From: Nansenia antarctica
Lineage: Eukaryota > Chordata > Actinopteri > Argentiniformes > Microstomatidae
NCBI GenBank assembly: GCA_963989245.1
Contig: OZ022354.1
Location: 1,454,501 to 1,518,500 of the forward strand
Length of the DNA stretch: 64,000 nt
Direction: 5' to 3'
Position 1 is the first letter of the stretch; each line of letters starts with the position of its first letter. Shown piece after piece: positions 18,331 through 29,700 of this stretch. The position numbers and the translations under genes were made by a program. The notes beneath the pieces are model-generated. The model searched no databases and had not been told where the DNA came from. It saw only the letters and a list, made by a program, of their open reading frames with translations.

Positions 18331-21282
18331 GTTAGTGGCAGGTAGAATAGTTGAGAGAGAGAGAATCTTACATTCAAATCTCTCTGCTTACATTCAAAAT
18401 CTCTCTGATTTAAAAGTCAGTCTTGTTAGATTGTGTCTTTGTTGTTTTGAATCTCGTCAAACAGACCGACATCCGAAGCAGGAGAAAAAGCGAAAGATAA
18501 TGGAAATGGTAGAGAATCATCACGTTTTCTAATTGAGTGAAAATATATGGTGTAATCCTATGGTGTGGAATCACTGAATAGTCTTTGATTACTGAATAAT
18601 AACACTAATGAAGTCTAATGAATATGCAATCTGTGAGAAGAGGAAAATTATTTATTTTCTCTGAATAGGATCATGTTTCTATTAATCTCTACATACACCT
18701 ATTACCCCTATCAGCAGCCCAGAAAGTCAAACACCCCCCTCTCCCCCTCCCACACACACACACACACACTCTCTCTCCTGTCACTCTCATGTGACTCATT
18801 TCAGATGTGTCCTGATATGTTGCTAATGATGTCACATCTACGGACACATAATCATGAGTGTGATACGATCATTAATGCGCAGTGTTTTTCTAAATGATTG
18901 TCATCGTGACCATTTGCGGGCTGGTATCCACCCCTCCCCCTATATCCCCACTCCAGCCTCCGTGCCTCCTCCTCGTAGTCATTGCCATCTCCTTTAGGGA
19001 GAGTGTTATAAACACATTATGGATGGATACATTAGTGACTGATGCGGGGCCCAAGCTCGCCTTGTTTTGGTGCGAGAGTGCATCATTAGAAAATGTTCCA
19101 CTTGGTGGGGAAGCGCGTATTAACTGCACTCGCAATGAAATGAGGTTATGATAGATGGTTAAAGTTATAGAGAGACTATTAGGTTGAAATATGAACCTCT
19201 CAATTGTCATAATGAAGCAGAGGGCTATTTGCGTGGCGATCAGAGCGTCGGGAAGACAATTGGAATCTGCGACGACAGACACAATGCGTTATAGGTAGTG
19301 GGTTTAGAGAGGCCTTAAGAGAGGGGGGAAAAGTAATCATGCCTTTGCCGAACGGTACAGGGCTGCCATCAACCAACAATTCAAAGGTCTCTACATTCAT
19401 TGTGGTTCCTCCTACGATTTTTTTTGCAAAGTGATGAGACTGACGTTGGACTGGCACGCGGCAGCAGGTCTCAGTGCAAGTCTTTGATGACTTGATGGAC
19501 TATAGATGAGAGCATGACTCATCACCATGCGTCTGTTGGCCATCAGAGGTATGTATGTGGCCCGTTAAAGAGGAGCGTACACAGAGGCATGCCAGTGTGG
19601 CATATATGGCACCTCTACCGTGTCATACCGTCTGACACATTAAAGACTTTGACAATGAAGTAAAAGTGCATTTGGGGAAATGGCAGGCTAATGCTATGGT
19701 GCCTAACTCTTCTTAGCCGGTTAAAGATCCCTATTACACCTTGTCTCCCACCCCATCAATAGTGACATCCACGCATGTGGAAAGTAATACAAATAAGGTC
19801 AAATAAGCAACCTGCATGCATTATAAGATACAGGTTCACAATGAAAGACAAGGGCTCCCTGAAACTCTCTAAAAGTTCACACTGCAATCCATTGCCCCCC
19901 CCCCCAAAAAAAAATGTGACCCTGCATTCTGAGTGTCCAAACTGCATCTACTGTAATCGTTTTCATGAACTTTTGAAATAATTAAATAATTAAATGTTTT
20001 GAGATGAGAGTAGGAAGGAGAGCATCTCTAGAGTTCTAACCTGAGGTACTGTAGAATGTCTTTCTACATCATAATCTAATTACAAAGAACAATTTCAACG
20101 CCATAAGCTGTTAATATTTCTGTAACTACTGTGTTTATTCCATTATGGTTTCAGTATATCAGATGACAGCTCTTTGTGGAAGGGAGGGCTATAGTTGAAA
20201 CCCTTCCACTGCCTGCCTTCCTACTCAAAACAGCATTGAGAGCCAAGTAATCAGAGGGAACTAATTGCCTAATTGCCTAAATGAAGTGCCCCAGACACAT
20301 TAGCTGTTTGGAGGAGGAGGAGATTGACCATCGAGGAGGTTGAAACCTCCACAATGCAGAAACCCTCATAGTCAGGATGCTAGTAGATCACCATAGGAAA
20401 TCAAAGATGTCGCATGTCCACAGAGGGGCTATAAGGACAGGAGGGGTGTCACCGCCGACAATGTTTTTTGTCAAAAGAGTCCCCGCTTCACAGAGAGAGA
20501 GAGGGGGGAAAAAGAGTGAATGCCCACCATTTGAGAAATGAATTTATCGAAGTCACTGTCTTTTCCCCCATTAGTAAGTGTTTAGTTCAGCGTTTTAAAT
20601 AATTGCGTTACCAGGAATGATATTTAAAATACATTTGGGAGTCAATGAGGCGGGAAAGTGCCTACATGTTTTGCTGATGACACCCGGGCCATTTGGAAGA
20701 CATGGAAGTAGAGAGGAGGTAGCCCAGATGCATATTATAAACTCATTATGGATATCATTTAAAAAGGATGTACTCCAGCAGCAAAAAACAATATTCCCAG
20801 TCTCTCTCTAGTAATGTGTGTTTGCAAAGTCGAAACTCTTAGACGCCTTCAGTTTAATGTGGCATCTATTATCAAACTGTAACATGAAATAAATGGTATT
20901 GATTTCCATACCAGAATAGTCATTAAGGTATAGATGAGATGCAACTGTGTGAGTCTCTGTTTTCAAATGGAAAAGAGGAATCAAAACGGAAAAGAGGAAA
21001 ATGCACTTCAAAATATCATCATGAATTCTCCCACAGGTAGTGCAACTCAGCTTAGCAGTAATATGCCTCTTTTGAAGAACATGCAAGCGAGCAGACATCT
21101 CTCATCTCTCTAAGCACATATAAACACACAGACAGACAGACAGACAGATACATAACACAGTCACACAACATCTCAATAAAACCTGGTCAGTCACACTGTC
21201 AGAACAATTTAGAAGTCTATTTCCATAGGTACAGCAGTCCGACGGTGATTATGCAATGTCTATTCCTTTAGACATCCCTGCC
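18331..21282 (+). other. Intergenic DNA between the H2B and asb10 genes
   Basis: About 3 kb without a credible gene. It holds a short CA/CT microsatellite (18750-18778), homopolymer C/A (19895-19912) and a GACA run (21131-21147). The rest looks single-copy and could contain conserved regulatory elements, which cannot be judged without an alignment. Confidence 0.4.
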
Positions 21283-21490
21283 ACCCCTACAGACTCTCCC
21301 TGCACCTCTACAGACTCTCCCTGCTCCCCTACAGACTCTCCCTGCTCCCCTACAGACTCTCCCTGCTCCCCTACAGACTCTCCCTGCTCCCCTACAGACT
21401 CTCCCTGCCTGCACCCCTACAGACTCTCCCTGCACCCCTACAGACTCTCCCTGCCTGCCTACAGAAACATCCCTGCACCCCTACAGAAAC
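21283..21490 (+). repeat. 20-bp minisatellite, about 10 units
   Basis: Unit CCCTACAGACTCTCCCTGCT with small variants; it produces an artificial Pro/Ser/Thr reading frame. Confidence 0.93.
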
Positions 21491-21940
21491 CTAGATTTGG
21501 TATCTACAGAAATCTACAAAAGGCACAGGATGTATGTGTTGATGATGGGCACAGTTTATTCCCAGCCAGGAAAATGGAAGTTCATCCTTCAAAAGAGACG
21601 TGTGTGTCAGATGCCCAGCGAGTAGTGAGCTTAAGAGCCTTAATTGTGTGCTGCTCCTCCGCCATCATAACACTACCCGTGGGGTGGAGGAGCCCAGCGG
21701 TGGCCACTCGTTCAGCCTAATGTCCTTTAATGTAGAAGCCATGTGGATGCAGGGGATCCATGACCATTAATGTCCATTAGGGCCCGAGCACAAATACTGA
21801 GCTGAAAGTCCCATTTGAGTGTTCATGTGTAGAGGGTTCTGTATCCTGTCATGTTGTTTGGGATTCATGGATTGATGTCAAGCCTGATAAAAGAACAACA
21901 TATAAACAAGGAAGACAGTGAAGTCATATTTAGAAAGGGA
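21491..21940 (+). other. Non-coding stretch
   Basis: No gene or repeat boundary recognised; single-copy-looking DNA between two repeat arrays. Confidence 0.4.
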
Positions 21941-21943
21941 ATA

Positions 21944-22210
21944 TGGTTTGGCAGTATAGGTGGTATGTTCCCTACAGCAGAAAGGGAATATGGTTTGGCA
22001 GTATAGGTGGTATGTTCCCTACAGCAGAAAGGGAGTATGGTTTGGCAGTATAGGTGGTATGTTCCCTACAGCAGAAAGGGAGTATGGGTTGGCAGTATAG
22101 GTGGTATGTTCCCTACAGCAGAAAGGGAGTATGGGTTGGCAGTATAGGTGGTATGTTCCCTACAGCAGTATAGGTGGTATGTTCCCTACAGCAGTATAGG
22201 TGGTATGTTC

Positions 22211-22269
<59 letters not shown>

Positions 22270-22288
22270 CAGTATAGGTGGTATGTTC

Positions 22289-22367
<79 letters not shown>

Positions 22368-22433
22368 CAGTATAGGTGGTATGTTCCCTACAGCAGAAAG
22401 GGAACATGGTTTGGCAGTATAGGTGGTATGTTC

Positions 22434-22506
<73 letters not shown>

Positions 22507-22525
22507 CAGTATAGGTGGTATGTTC

Positions 22526-22574
<49 letters not shown>

Positions 22575-22610
22575 CAGTATAGGTGCTATGTTCCCTGTGT
22601 GTGTGCGGGG

Positions 22611-22664
<54 letters not shown>

Positions 22665-22760
22665 CAGTATAGGTGGTATGTTCCCTACAGCAGAAAGGGG
22701 ATATGGTTTGGCAGTATAGGTGGTATGTTCCCTACAGCAGACAGTATAGGTGGTATGTTC

Positions 22761-22815
<55 letters not shown>

Positions 22816-22940
22816 CAGTATAGGTGGTATGTTCCCTACAGCAGTACAGAGGTATATAGACAGAGGTATATAGACAGAGGTATATAGGTGGTATGTTCCC
22901 TACAGCAGAAAGGGAATCTGGTTTGGCAGTATAGGTGTAT

Positions 22941-22978
<38 letters not shown>

Positions 22979-23115
22979 TATAGGTGGTATGTGGTATAGG
23001 TGTATGTTCCCTACAGCAGAAGGTAGGGTAGTGTAGGAACATGGTTTGACAGTATAGGTGTATATAGTATAGGTATATAGGTGTATAGGTATAGGTGTAT
23101 GTTCCCTGCAGCAAA
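21944..23115 (+). repeat. Compound repeat: about 48-bp minisatellite with embedded GT arrays
   Basis: Units built from GCAGTATAGGTGGTATGTTCC, CTACAGCAG and AAAGGGAATATGGTTTG repeat. In at least six units the CTACAGCAG part is replaced by GT runs of 30 to 90 bp, and each run returns to GTAGCAGTATAGG. An AT run (22945-22973) follows at the 3' side. No coding potential. Confidence 0.93.
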
Positions 23116-23176
23116 CAAGAGTACTGTTTTGGTCAGAATCAGATCATAATCAGAAGCGCTTTTTCTTCTTTTTCTT

Positions 23177-23271
23177 TTTAGACAACAAACATCTAGACGT
23201 CACAACAAGGACAGACATTGGTAAGTTTTTAGACAACAAACATCTAGACGTCACAACAAGGACAGACATTA
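23177..23271 (+). repeat. Tandem duplication of about 46 bp
   Basis: TTTTTAGACAACAAACATCT and the following GACGTCACAACAAGGACAGA occur twice in a row. Confidence 0.9.
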
Positions 23272-23348
23272 AGGGAAAACAAATAACTACATGAAGTAGA
23301 AAGTAAGAAAAATAATGTAATTATAAGACAAAACACAACAGCAAACTA

Positions 23349-25102
23349 AAGCCCCTTTCACACATAGTTCCCTGTAAATTCTATGGAATCCCGACCCGGG
23401 TCTGCCAGGCATGTGCACCGTTCACACATGACCGAATTGCCCGACGATTACCGGGTTGCTCCCTTTCACACATGCAAGTACATTCCCTGGTTAGCACGTG
23501 ATCTGGTACTGCAGAAGATGGCATTAATGCAACTGTTGCACTATTAATACTTACTTATGCTTAGTTTAATGATGGAATGTTGATTTGACTCTGGGACTTC
23601 TGGATTTATAACAGTGCCCTAACAGCCTAACAGGCTTTGTATACTGTTGCTAGTGTTGTACAATAAAGACTTACTATGCCTTTTTTATGCCTACGTTTAA
23701 TTCAATTGTGCAGTGTTGAGTTGTCTCAGGGACTTATGAATCTTTAAATAGCCTACATGAAATAGAAGTGAAAAGCATATAGCTTAACCATGATCTGTAT
23801 TCATGTCCAAGCCTCAGTTAAGGTTCAAGCCAATCACATACATTTCCAGTCTGCATCTGCGATGCAAATTATGAAGAGGTTATTGGGGATTCACCCCCAC
23901 TTGAGACACAAAGGCCACAGCATGGTTCTGGTCTGGTTATTGGAGTGTTGGTTCTGGTCTGGTTATTGGAGTGTTGGTTCTGGTCTGGTTATTGGAGTGT
24001 TGGTTCTGGTCTGGTTATTGGAGTGTTGGTTCTGGTCTGGTTATTGGAGTGTTGGTTCTGGTCTGGTTATTGGAGTGTTGGTTCTGGTCTGGTTATTGGA
24101 GTGTTGGTTCTGGTCTGGTTATTGGAGTGTTGGTTCTGGTCTGGTTATTGGAGTGTTGGTTCTGGTCTGGTTATTGGAGTGTTGGTTCTGGGGAAACAAA
24201 GGCCCAGAACTGCTTTAGATTGCTCAGGTCAAGAGAAAAGAGAGCAATTAGGTTTTGTGATCATTTAAATGTGTCTGTTGTCTAGCCAATGCCATAGTAG
24301 TAATAGTAGATAGATAGTAGTAATGACAAAACAAAAATGTTTTCCCCCTACAAAGCGTAGTAATATCAAACCTGTAGTGTACATTATGGAAGAGCCTCAG
24401 TCTACAGATTTCTATCACAAAATGTACATTTGAAGTAAAAGTAAGCTAGCTAAGTAAGTCATCCAAACTATGATTGGAAACGAAGTACTATCCAGTTAGA
24501 ATTATAGAAGATCTAGTTGTGTTTTCCTGCTGGTCTCGCTGCCTGGGTTTGAACAGACTTTGGGATCAACTACAACATCTCCATAGGCTACATTATAACT
24601 TCGCATCCTTTGAAAAAAATGGTGTGATGTAAGGATCTTGTAACATCGCAAACAATAGCAGCATTTAAATAGTAGTAATAAAGGTAGTGAGCAGTGAGCA
24701 CAGAATTTCGTGTTTTGACTCTGCTGGGAGTTCGTTAAACATGCCTTTAAAAAAAAGCCATTAATATATATAAATTTGCCATATATCATACCTCCACTAT
24801 GATTGGAAATTAAGTAGTGTCCAGTTGTGGAATTATATTTAGCAGTAGCGATATTGAGGCAGTTCTTGTGCGCTCTGCCCTGCTGGTTGTGCGATGCAGG
24901 ACAGCTGTGAAAGGAGTCTGACCAGGCAATAATCAGGGTCCATTCAGACATGCAGCGACCCTGTAAATTTCATGGAATTATACATGGTCTCGACCAGGGA
25001 AATTGCCTGTGCGGATTTCTCTGGTCAGTCCCATTCACACTTACACCGACCCTGGAAATTTCATGGAATCTACTGGGAAGGCTCGTATGTGTGAAAGGGG
25101 CT
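23349..25102 (+). mobile_element. Harbinger-like non-autonomous DNA transposon
   Basis: The left end AGCCCCTTTCACACATA and the right end TATGTGTGAAAGGGGCT are perfect inverses and are flanked by TAA on both sides, the 3-bp duplication typical of PIF/Harbinger elements. Subterminal CTGTAAATT(T)CATGGAAT motifs occur at both ends. The 1.75-kb interior has no transposase but holds a 26-bp minisatellite. Confidence 0.75.
23930..24191 (+). repeat. 26-bp minisatellite, about 10 units
   Basis: Unit GGTTCTGGTCTGGTTATTGG plus AGTGTT, inside the Harbinger-like element. It reads through in all three forward frames, giving spurious Trp/Leu/Val-rich frames. Confidence 0.95.
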
Positions 25103-25772
25103 TAAAAAGACAATAAGCAACCGCAAAAAGACAAAAACAAAAACAAATATTACATATGCCAGTAATCAAACATGTGTGTGCAATGGGGGAAGGGGGGGGG
25201 GGGCATTACCACCATCAACAAAGCATTCATATATCTAAAAAAAAATACATTAAAATTAAAATTAAAAAGTGGGTCTCAAATAACTTTAGTAAATTAGTAA
25301 CATTGTCATGGATTCTCTTCCATAAAAGATAAGAAGGGGGACCACACTTCTGAAAACACAGAACACAGTGTGTTTCTCTGCTATTTGGTTTGAGGTGTCC
25401 CAACATTAAAATAAGCATATCTTCTTCAACTAAAGTTTTTCAGTTTTTCAAAACTGAAAAATGACATTGCCCTTCTTGAGGACTTTTTCACCAGTCCCTG
25501 TCACACATACTTGCCTTCTATGTATGTCTCCTACATGCAGTATTTTCAGCCACTGGGCAATATCACAGCATTGCTGTTATATCAACCAAAAATAACTGAA
25601 TGATGAAAATACACATACTGTGTGTATACGTCTGTTAAATGTCTATATTGCTGAGGTTCAAATTGTTGATGTGTTTGATATGACGTTAGTTCCTAGAAAA
25701 GCATGATTGGGATTGTTTGGTTTAGTTATTGTGCTGTGGCCTGATCTTGAGGCCCGGTCTTTTGCCCCACAG
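25103..25772 (+). other. Non-coding stretch
   Basis: A-rich DNA with a poly-G run (25191-25202); no gene seen. The first part looks like the pre-insertion surroundings of the Harbinger-like element. Confidence 0.4.
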
Positions 25773-26200
25773 AATAACAGTAGCAGCAGAGTTGACACCT
25801 GACTAAAGGGTGACCAGGGTGACCAGGGGAGGCAGTGGCCATGTGAGAGGGGTAATAACAGTAGCAGCAGAGTTGACACCTGACTAAAGGGTGACCAGGG
25901 GGACCAGGGGAGGCACAGAATAACAGTAGCAGCAGAGTTGACACCTGACTAAAGGGTGACCAGGGTGACCAGGGGAGGCAGTGGCCATGTGAGAGGGGTA
26001 ATAACAGTAGCAGCAGAGTTGACACCTGACTAAAGGGTGACCAGGGTGACCAGGGGAGGCAGTGGCCATGTGAGAGGGTGACCAGGGTGACCAGGGGAGG
26101 CAGTGGCCATGTGAGAGGGTTACAGTAGCAGCAGAGTTGACACCTGACTAAAGGGTGACCAGGGTGACCAGGGGAGGCAGTGGCCATGTGAGAGGGGTAA
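25773..26200 (+). repeat. About 81-bp minisatellite, 5-6 partial units
   Basis: Units combine AACAGTAGCAGCAGAGTTGA, CACCTGACTAAAGGGTGACC and GGCAGTGGCCATGTGAGAGG, with deletions in some copies. It ends about 200 bp before asb10 exon 1a. Confidence 0.93.
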
Positions 26201-26269
26201 AAATAGCCCTTCTCCTCATGCTGCAGGGCGGCTCATATTAGATATCAAAACAAGCGCACTGAACAGCTG
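26197..26269 (+). promoter_or_regulatory. Possible muscle-type promoter motifs upstream of asb10
   Basis: GTAAAAATAG (26197-26206) is one base from the MEF2 consensus and CAGCTG (26264-26269) is an E-box, about 205 and 138 bp before the exon 1a ATG. ASB10/ASB18 relatives are expressed in muscle, so these are plausible, but such short motifs are common by chance. Confidence 0.25.
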
Positions 26270-26289
26270 GAAGGAAGAAAAGTGGACAC

Positions 26290-26325
26290 GAGAGAGGGAT
26301 AGAGAGAGAGAGAGAGAGAGAGAAA
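26290..26325 (+). repeat. GA microsatellite in the asb10 5' region
   Basis: AGAGAGAG run followed by GACAGACAGAC, immediately upstream of asb10 exon 1a. Confidence 0.85.
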
Positions 26326-26404
26326 AGACAGACAGACCTTTGACTACCCTCACTCAGGTTCCACACATACCACCTGAGCAAGAAGCCGGTCAGTCGTTTA
26401 AAAC

Positions 26405-26729
26405 ATGTCGCGAGGCACTTTCGTTTTTACCCCCACGGCCCTTCGCTCTTTCCAGCTGGATGAGGACATGCTCGAGAGGTACAAGTACAAAAAGCAGCTG
26501 GCCACCTATCAGCTCAATGGCTATCTACTGAAGAAGGAGGCCAGGGACAGGGGGGTGCTGAGGTCGAGAGTTGCCATACCTCCAGCAGTGTGCCATGATC
26601 TGGTCATCCAGAATGCTCTGTATACAGGGGACTCAGACGCTGTGCAGCGTGTCTTCCCAAAAGGCACCACGGCCAACCTCATCATCGAGCCACAGGGAGG
26701 GAACATGCGCTGGGTGGCCAGGGGGGAAG
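26405..26729 (+). CDS. asb10: asb10 exon 1a (alternative first exon)
   Basis: Begins MSRGTFVFTPTALRSF and encodes 108 residues plus one base, ending GGGGAAG|GTAAGA (phase 1). It shares the intron phase of the other first exon. Its end (ANLIIEPQGGNMRW) loosely resembles the N-terminal region before the ankyrin repeats in ASB18-type proteins. The start is the first ATG after a GA-rich leader. Confidence 0.85.
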
Positions 26730-29700
26730 GTAAGAGCAAAGAATAACTCTCTAAAATATTGTATCTGGTATTATAGTGAGGATTGAAATTGTTTGGCTCT
26801 GTGCTAGTCTAGGCATGAGCAAAGCATCAGGTGATTGTTAAAAGGATAGTATGGTTTAAACGTCATGTCCAAATCATCTAAAAGGAGCTTCAAGGAAGTG
26901 GAAGAACTACACAGCCCCATTCAGAATGACTATTTAGATTACCTAGACATGAAATACAATTTTAAAACATGCTAATTTGAAGACACTGCTATTTTGGAAC
27001 GATTACAAAATCCTTTCCTGTGAAAAGTGACCAATTTCATTTGGGAATGTTAGCACATTTTCGAGAGTGAACATTAAAGCATGTTCAAACAAATATGAGT
27101 GGACATTTTGAAAATATATAGCCTACCAACTAATTTATCTTGCAAATATGTCTATAATATAATATAATATATATATATATATAATAATATGCCTGTTTTT
27201 ATCTGTTGCAATACTGTGAAATCAGCAACCCGTAACCAGATCTAATTATAATTTATGTAGACTTTAGTATTTATAGATACCGTCCACCCCAAGTCCAGCA
27301 CAAACATTCCAGCAGTAAGCCAACTTAGTATTAGTCATGTGCTTAACTTGTGTACACATGCCTTGTTTAAATGGATTCTCTTGTGGCTAGGTGGCTATAA
27401 TCATTGCAGCTGTGTGTTCTGTCTGTGAGCATGATTTCTGGATTGGACTCTTCATAATTCACGTTTACATATAATTCATAATTCACTGTTGAATTGTGTA
27501 GGAGAGGGTTATTCAGTTCAGGGCCTATACAGCAGCCTCATTGGTTTTCTCCCTTGTACTGTTGTTATTTGATCATCAATATTCTGATTAATCTCATGAG
27601 AGTTATCGAAAATAAACCTGGATTTTCCTTTAGCAACATTGATCCCAACTTTATATTAGATAGCATTCCTTCTGTCACAACTTCCTTCCTTCAGATTTTT
27701 TGAGGCTACTGGAGGTGGGGGTTTTGATACAAATGTGTACACTCATTTCTACATAGAACCATTCAGCTTAGCAGAACTCTTTGGTTTTCCCTCAAAAAAA
27801 GGTTCCAGGTAGAACCGGAAATGTCTCTGCCTGCCCTGACAGGGGTCTATGTGGAACCTCCTTTAGAAGGTTCTTCTATGGTGATAAATTGTAAAACCGA
27901 ACCCTTTTAGTTCCACATAGAACCTACAGTAGAAGGCTTCTACTTAGCACCAAGGGTAATGATGAACTGATGAAAAAACAAGAATCCTTGTTTGGGACAA
28001 TTTGGAACCTTTTTTTCAACTACATTATCTTACTTTTATTCTGTGGGGCCAGGACTAAATCACACTTTCAATGAAAACTATTCAGCCTTTTACGTCTAGA
28101 AGCAGGCTTGGTTTTTGTCTTTTGTCTGGGAAACTCGCCTTCGAGGTTTTGAATAGTGAGCGCAGTTCATCTGTCCAGTGACTACACACTAGGAGGTTGA
28201 GTAACCTGAAAGTGCTACATATAATTAGCTCTTGCACCATTGGCAGGTGGTTTCTGGGCCATCCAAAATATCACATAACACTCACTGTGCCCTCACTGAA
28301 ATAGCCCCCTCTGGAGTAGCAGGCTTCATAAGAGCACAACATTTTCCCACAGGAGAAACCACCAATACTGCTGCAAGATCAAAACAAAACACCTCAAACG
28401 GACCAGCGACAGTTTGGCAATTTTGACTTTCCATTGCCTGTTGACGGCAGGCTGTTGACGGCAGCTCCATCTGCATCACACATGGGTACTAAGGTCAAGT
28501 ATGACACGCCGAAGCGGTACCGCAGCGACGTGATTGCCACGGCAAAGGCGACGGGTGACATCCTTCAGTTCTGGAACTCTCTTATTGTGGGCGATGACCT
28601 GACTCTAATCAGCATCATTGATGATCCTGAGTGCGTCCATCTTATCAATGCCATTTACGACACCAGCGACATCGAGGAGTGGAAAAACTTCAGGTTCAAC
28701 TATAGAGGGCTGAGTAGGTCTAAGAGTGCTTTACAATATGTCACGGTTTGAAATCAAGCTTGTCTACTCCGTTGTACAGAGATGTTAATGACCTCTGTTC
28801 CTCTTATGGCTCCCAGTTGTTGGATGTGTGATCTACAGTATGTGTCGTGCATAAGTGATTATGTCAAGCCAACAATGTAAACAACCAACTTTTTTTCTCA
28901 CAATTTCTTATGTTTGGAGGCGTTAGAAAACACAGTGTATATTACTACACATAAAGACATAAGAGTCTTTACATATTATATTGATATCCATTGCCCTTGT
29001 TCTGTACATACCACACTGTACATACATCTTTACTGTACATATCATATTGATATTCATGCTCATATACTGACTTTTTATATTCATATTCATTGCACATACT
29101 GACTCTTTATTTATTTACTTATACACATTGTAATACCTTACACCAGCACTGTCCAGACACTCACGTTTTTTGTTTGTTTTGATTTTATCCCTTTTTCACC
29201 CAATTTGGTATCCAATTGAACCCAACCTGAACCTAGCATCCAATTATCCCCTGCCTATTGCGTAGGATCCGCCGCACGACCCCGTGGCCGGCAGCCCCAG
29301 AGGAGACCGCCAGGCAGACTAGCTGACTGGCTCCTCGAGCCCAGCACCGTTATTCCGGCACCCCGGGGGCGCTGTTGCGCGACGGATCCTTGTCCGGAAA
29401 TATTCCTATACCGCCCTCGGGAGCGGCCGCTCAATATGCCGCTCCCTGTGTGTGCCTCGGCCATATCCGGGTCTGGCGAGCTGGTGGGCAGCTTGCACTA
29501 GTGGCCAGTGCTTAGACCGCTACACCACCGCGGGGCGACACTGGTGGTTTTTGCACTATGTGTATCTGGTTAGACGCCCAACTGCGCTTCCTTGTCTTTG
29601 TACTCTGTCAACGACAATAACGTTGAATCTAATCTGTACACATGTCCGTCCGTCCCGTCCCGTCCCCCCCCTCGTCCCGTCCCGTCCCCCCCCCCCCGTC

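Noticed and set aside
22148..22873. Cys/Val-rich frames
   Set aside because: Translation of GT microsatellites.
23790..24285. Trp/Leu/Val-rich 100-140-residue frames
   Set aside because: Three overlapping frames of the 26-bp minisatellite inside a transposon.
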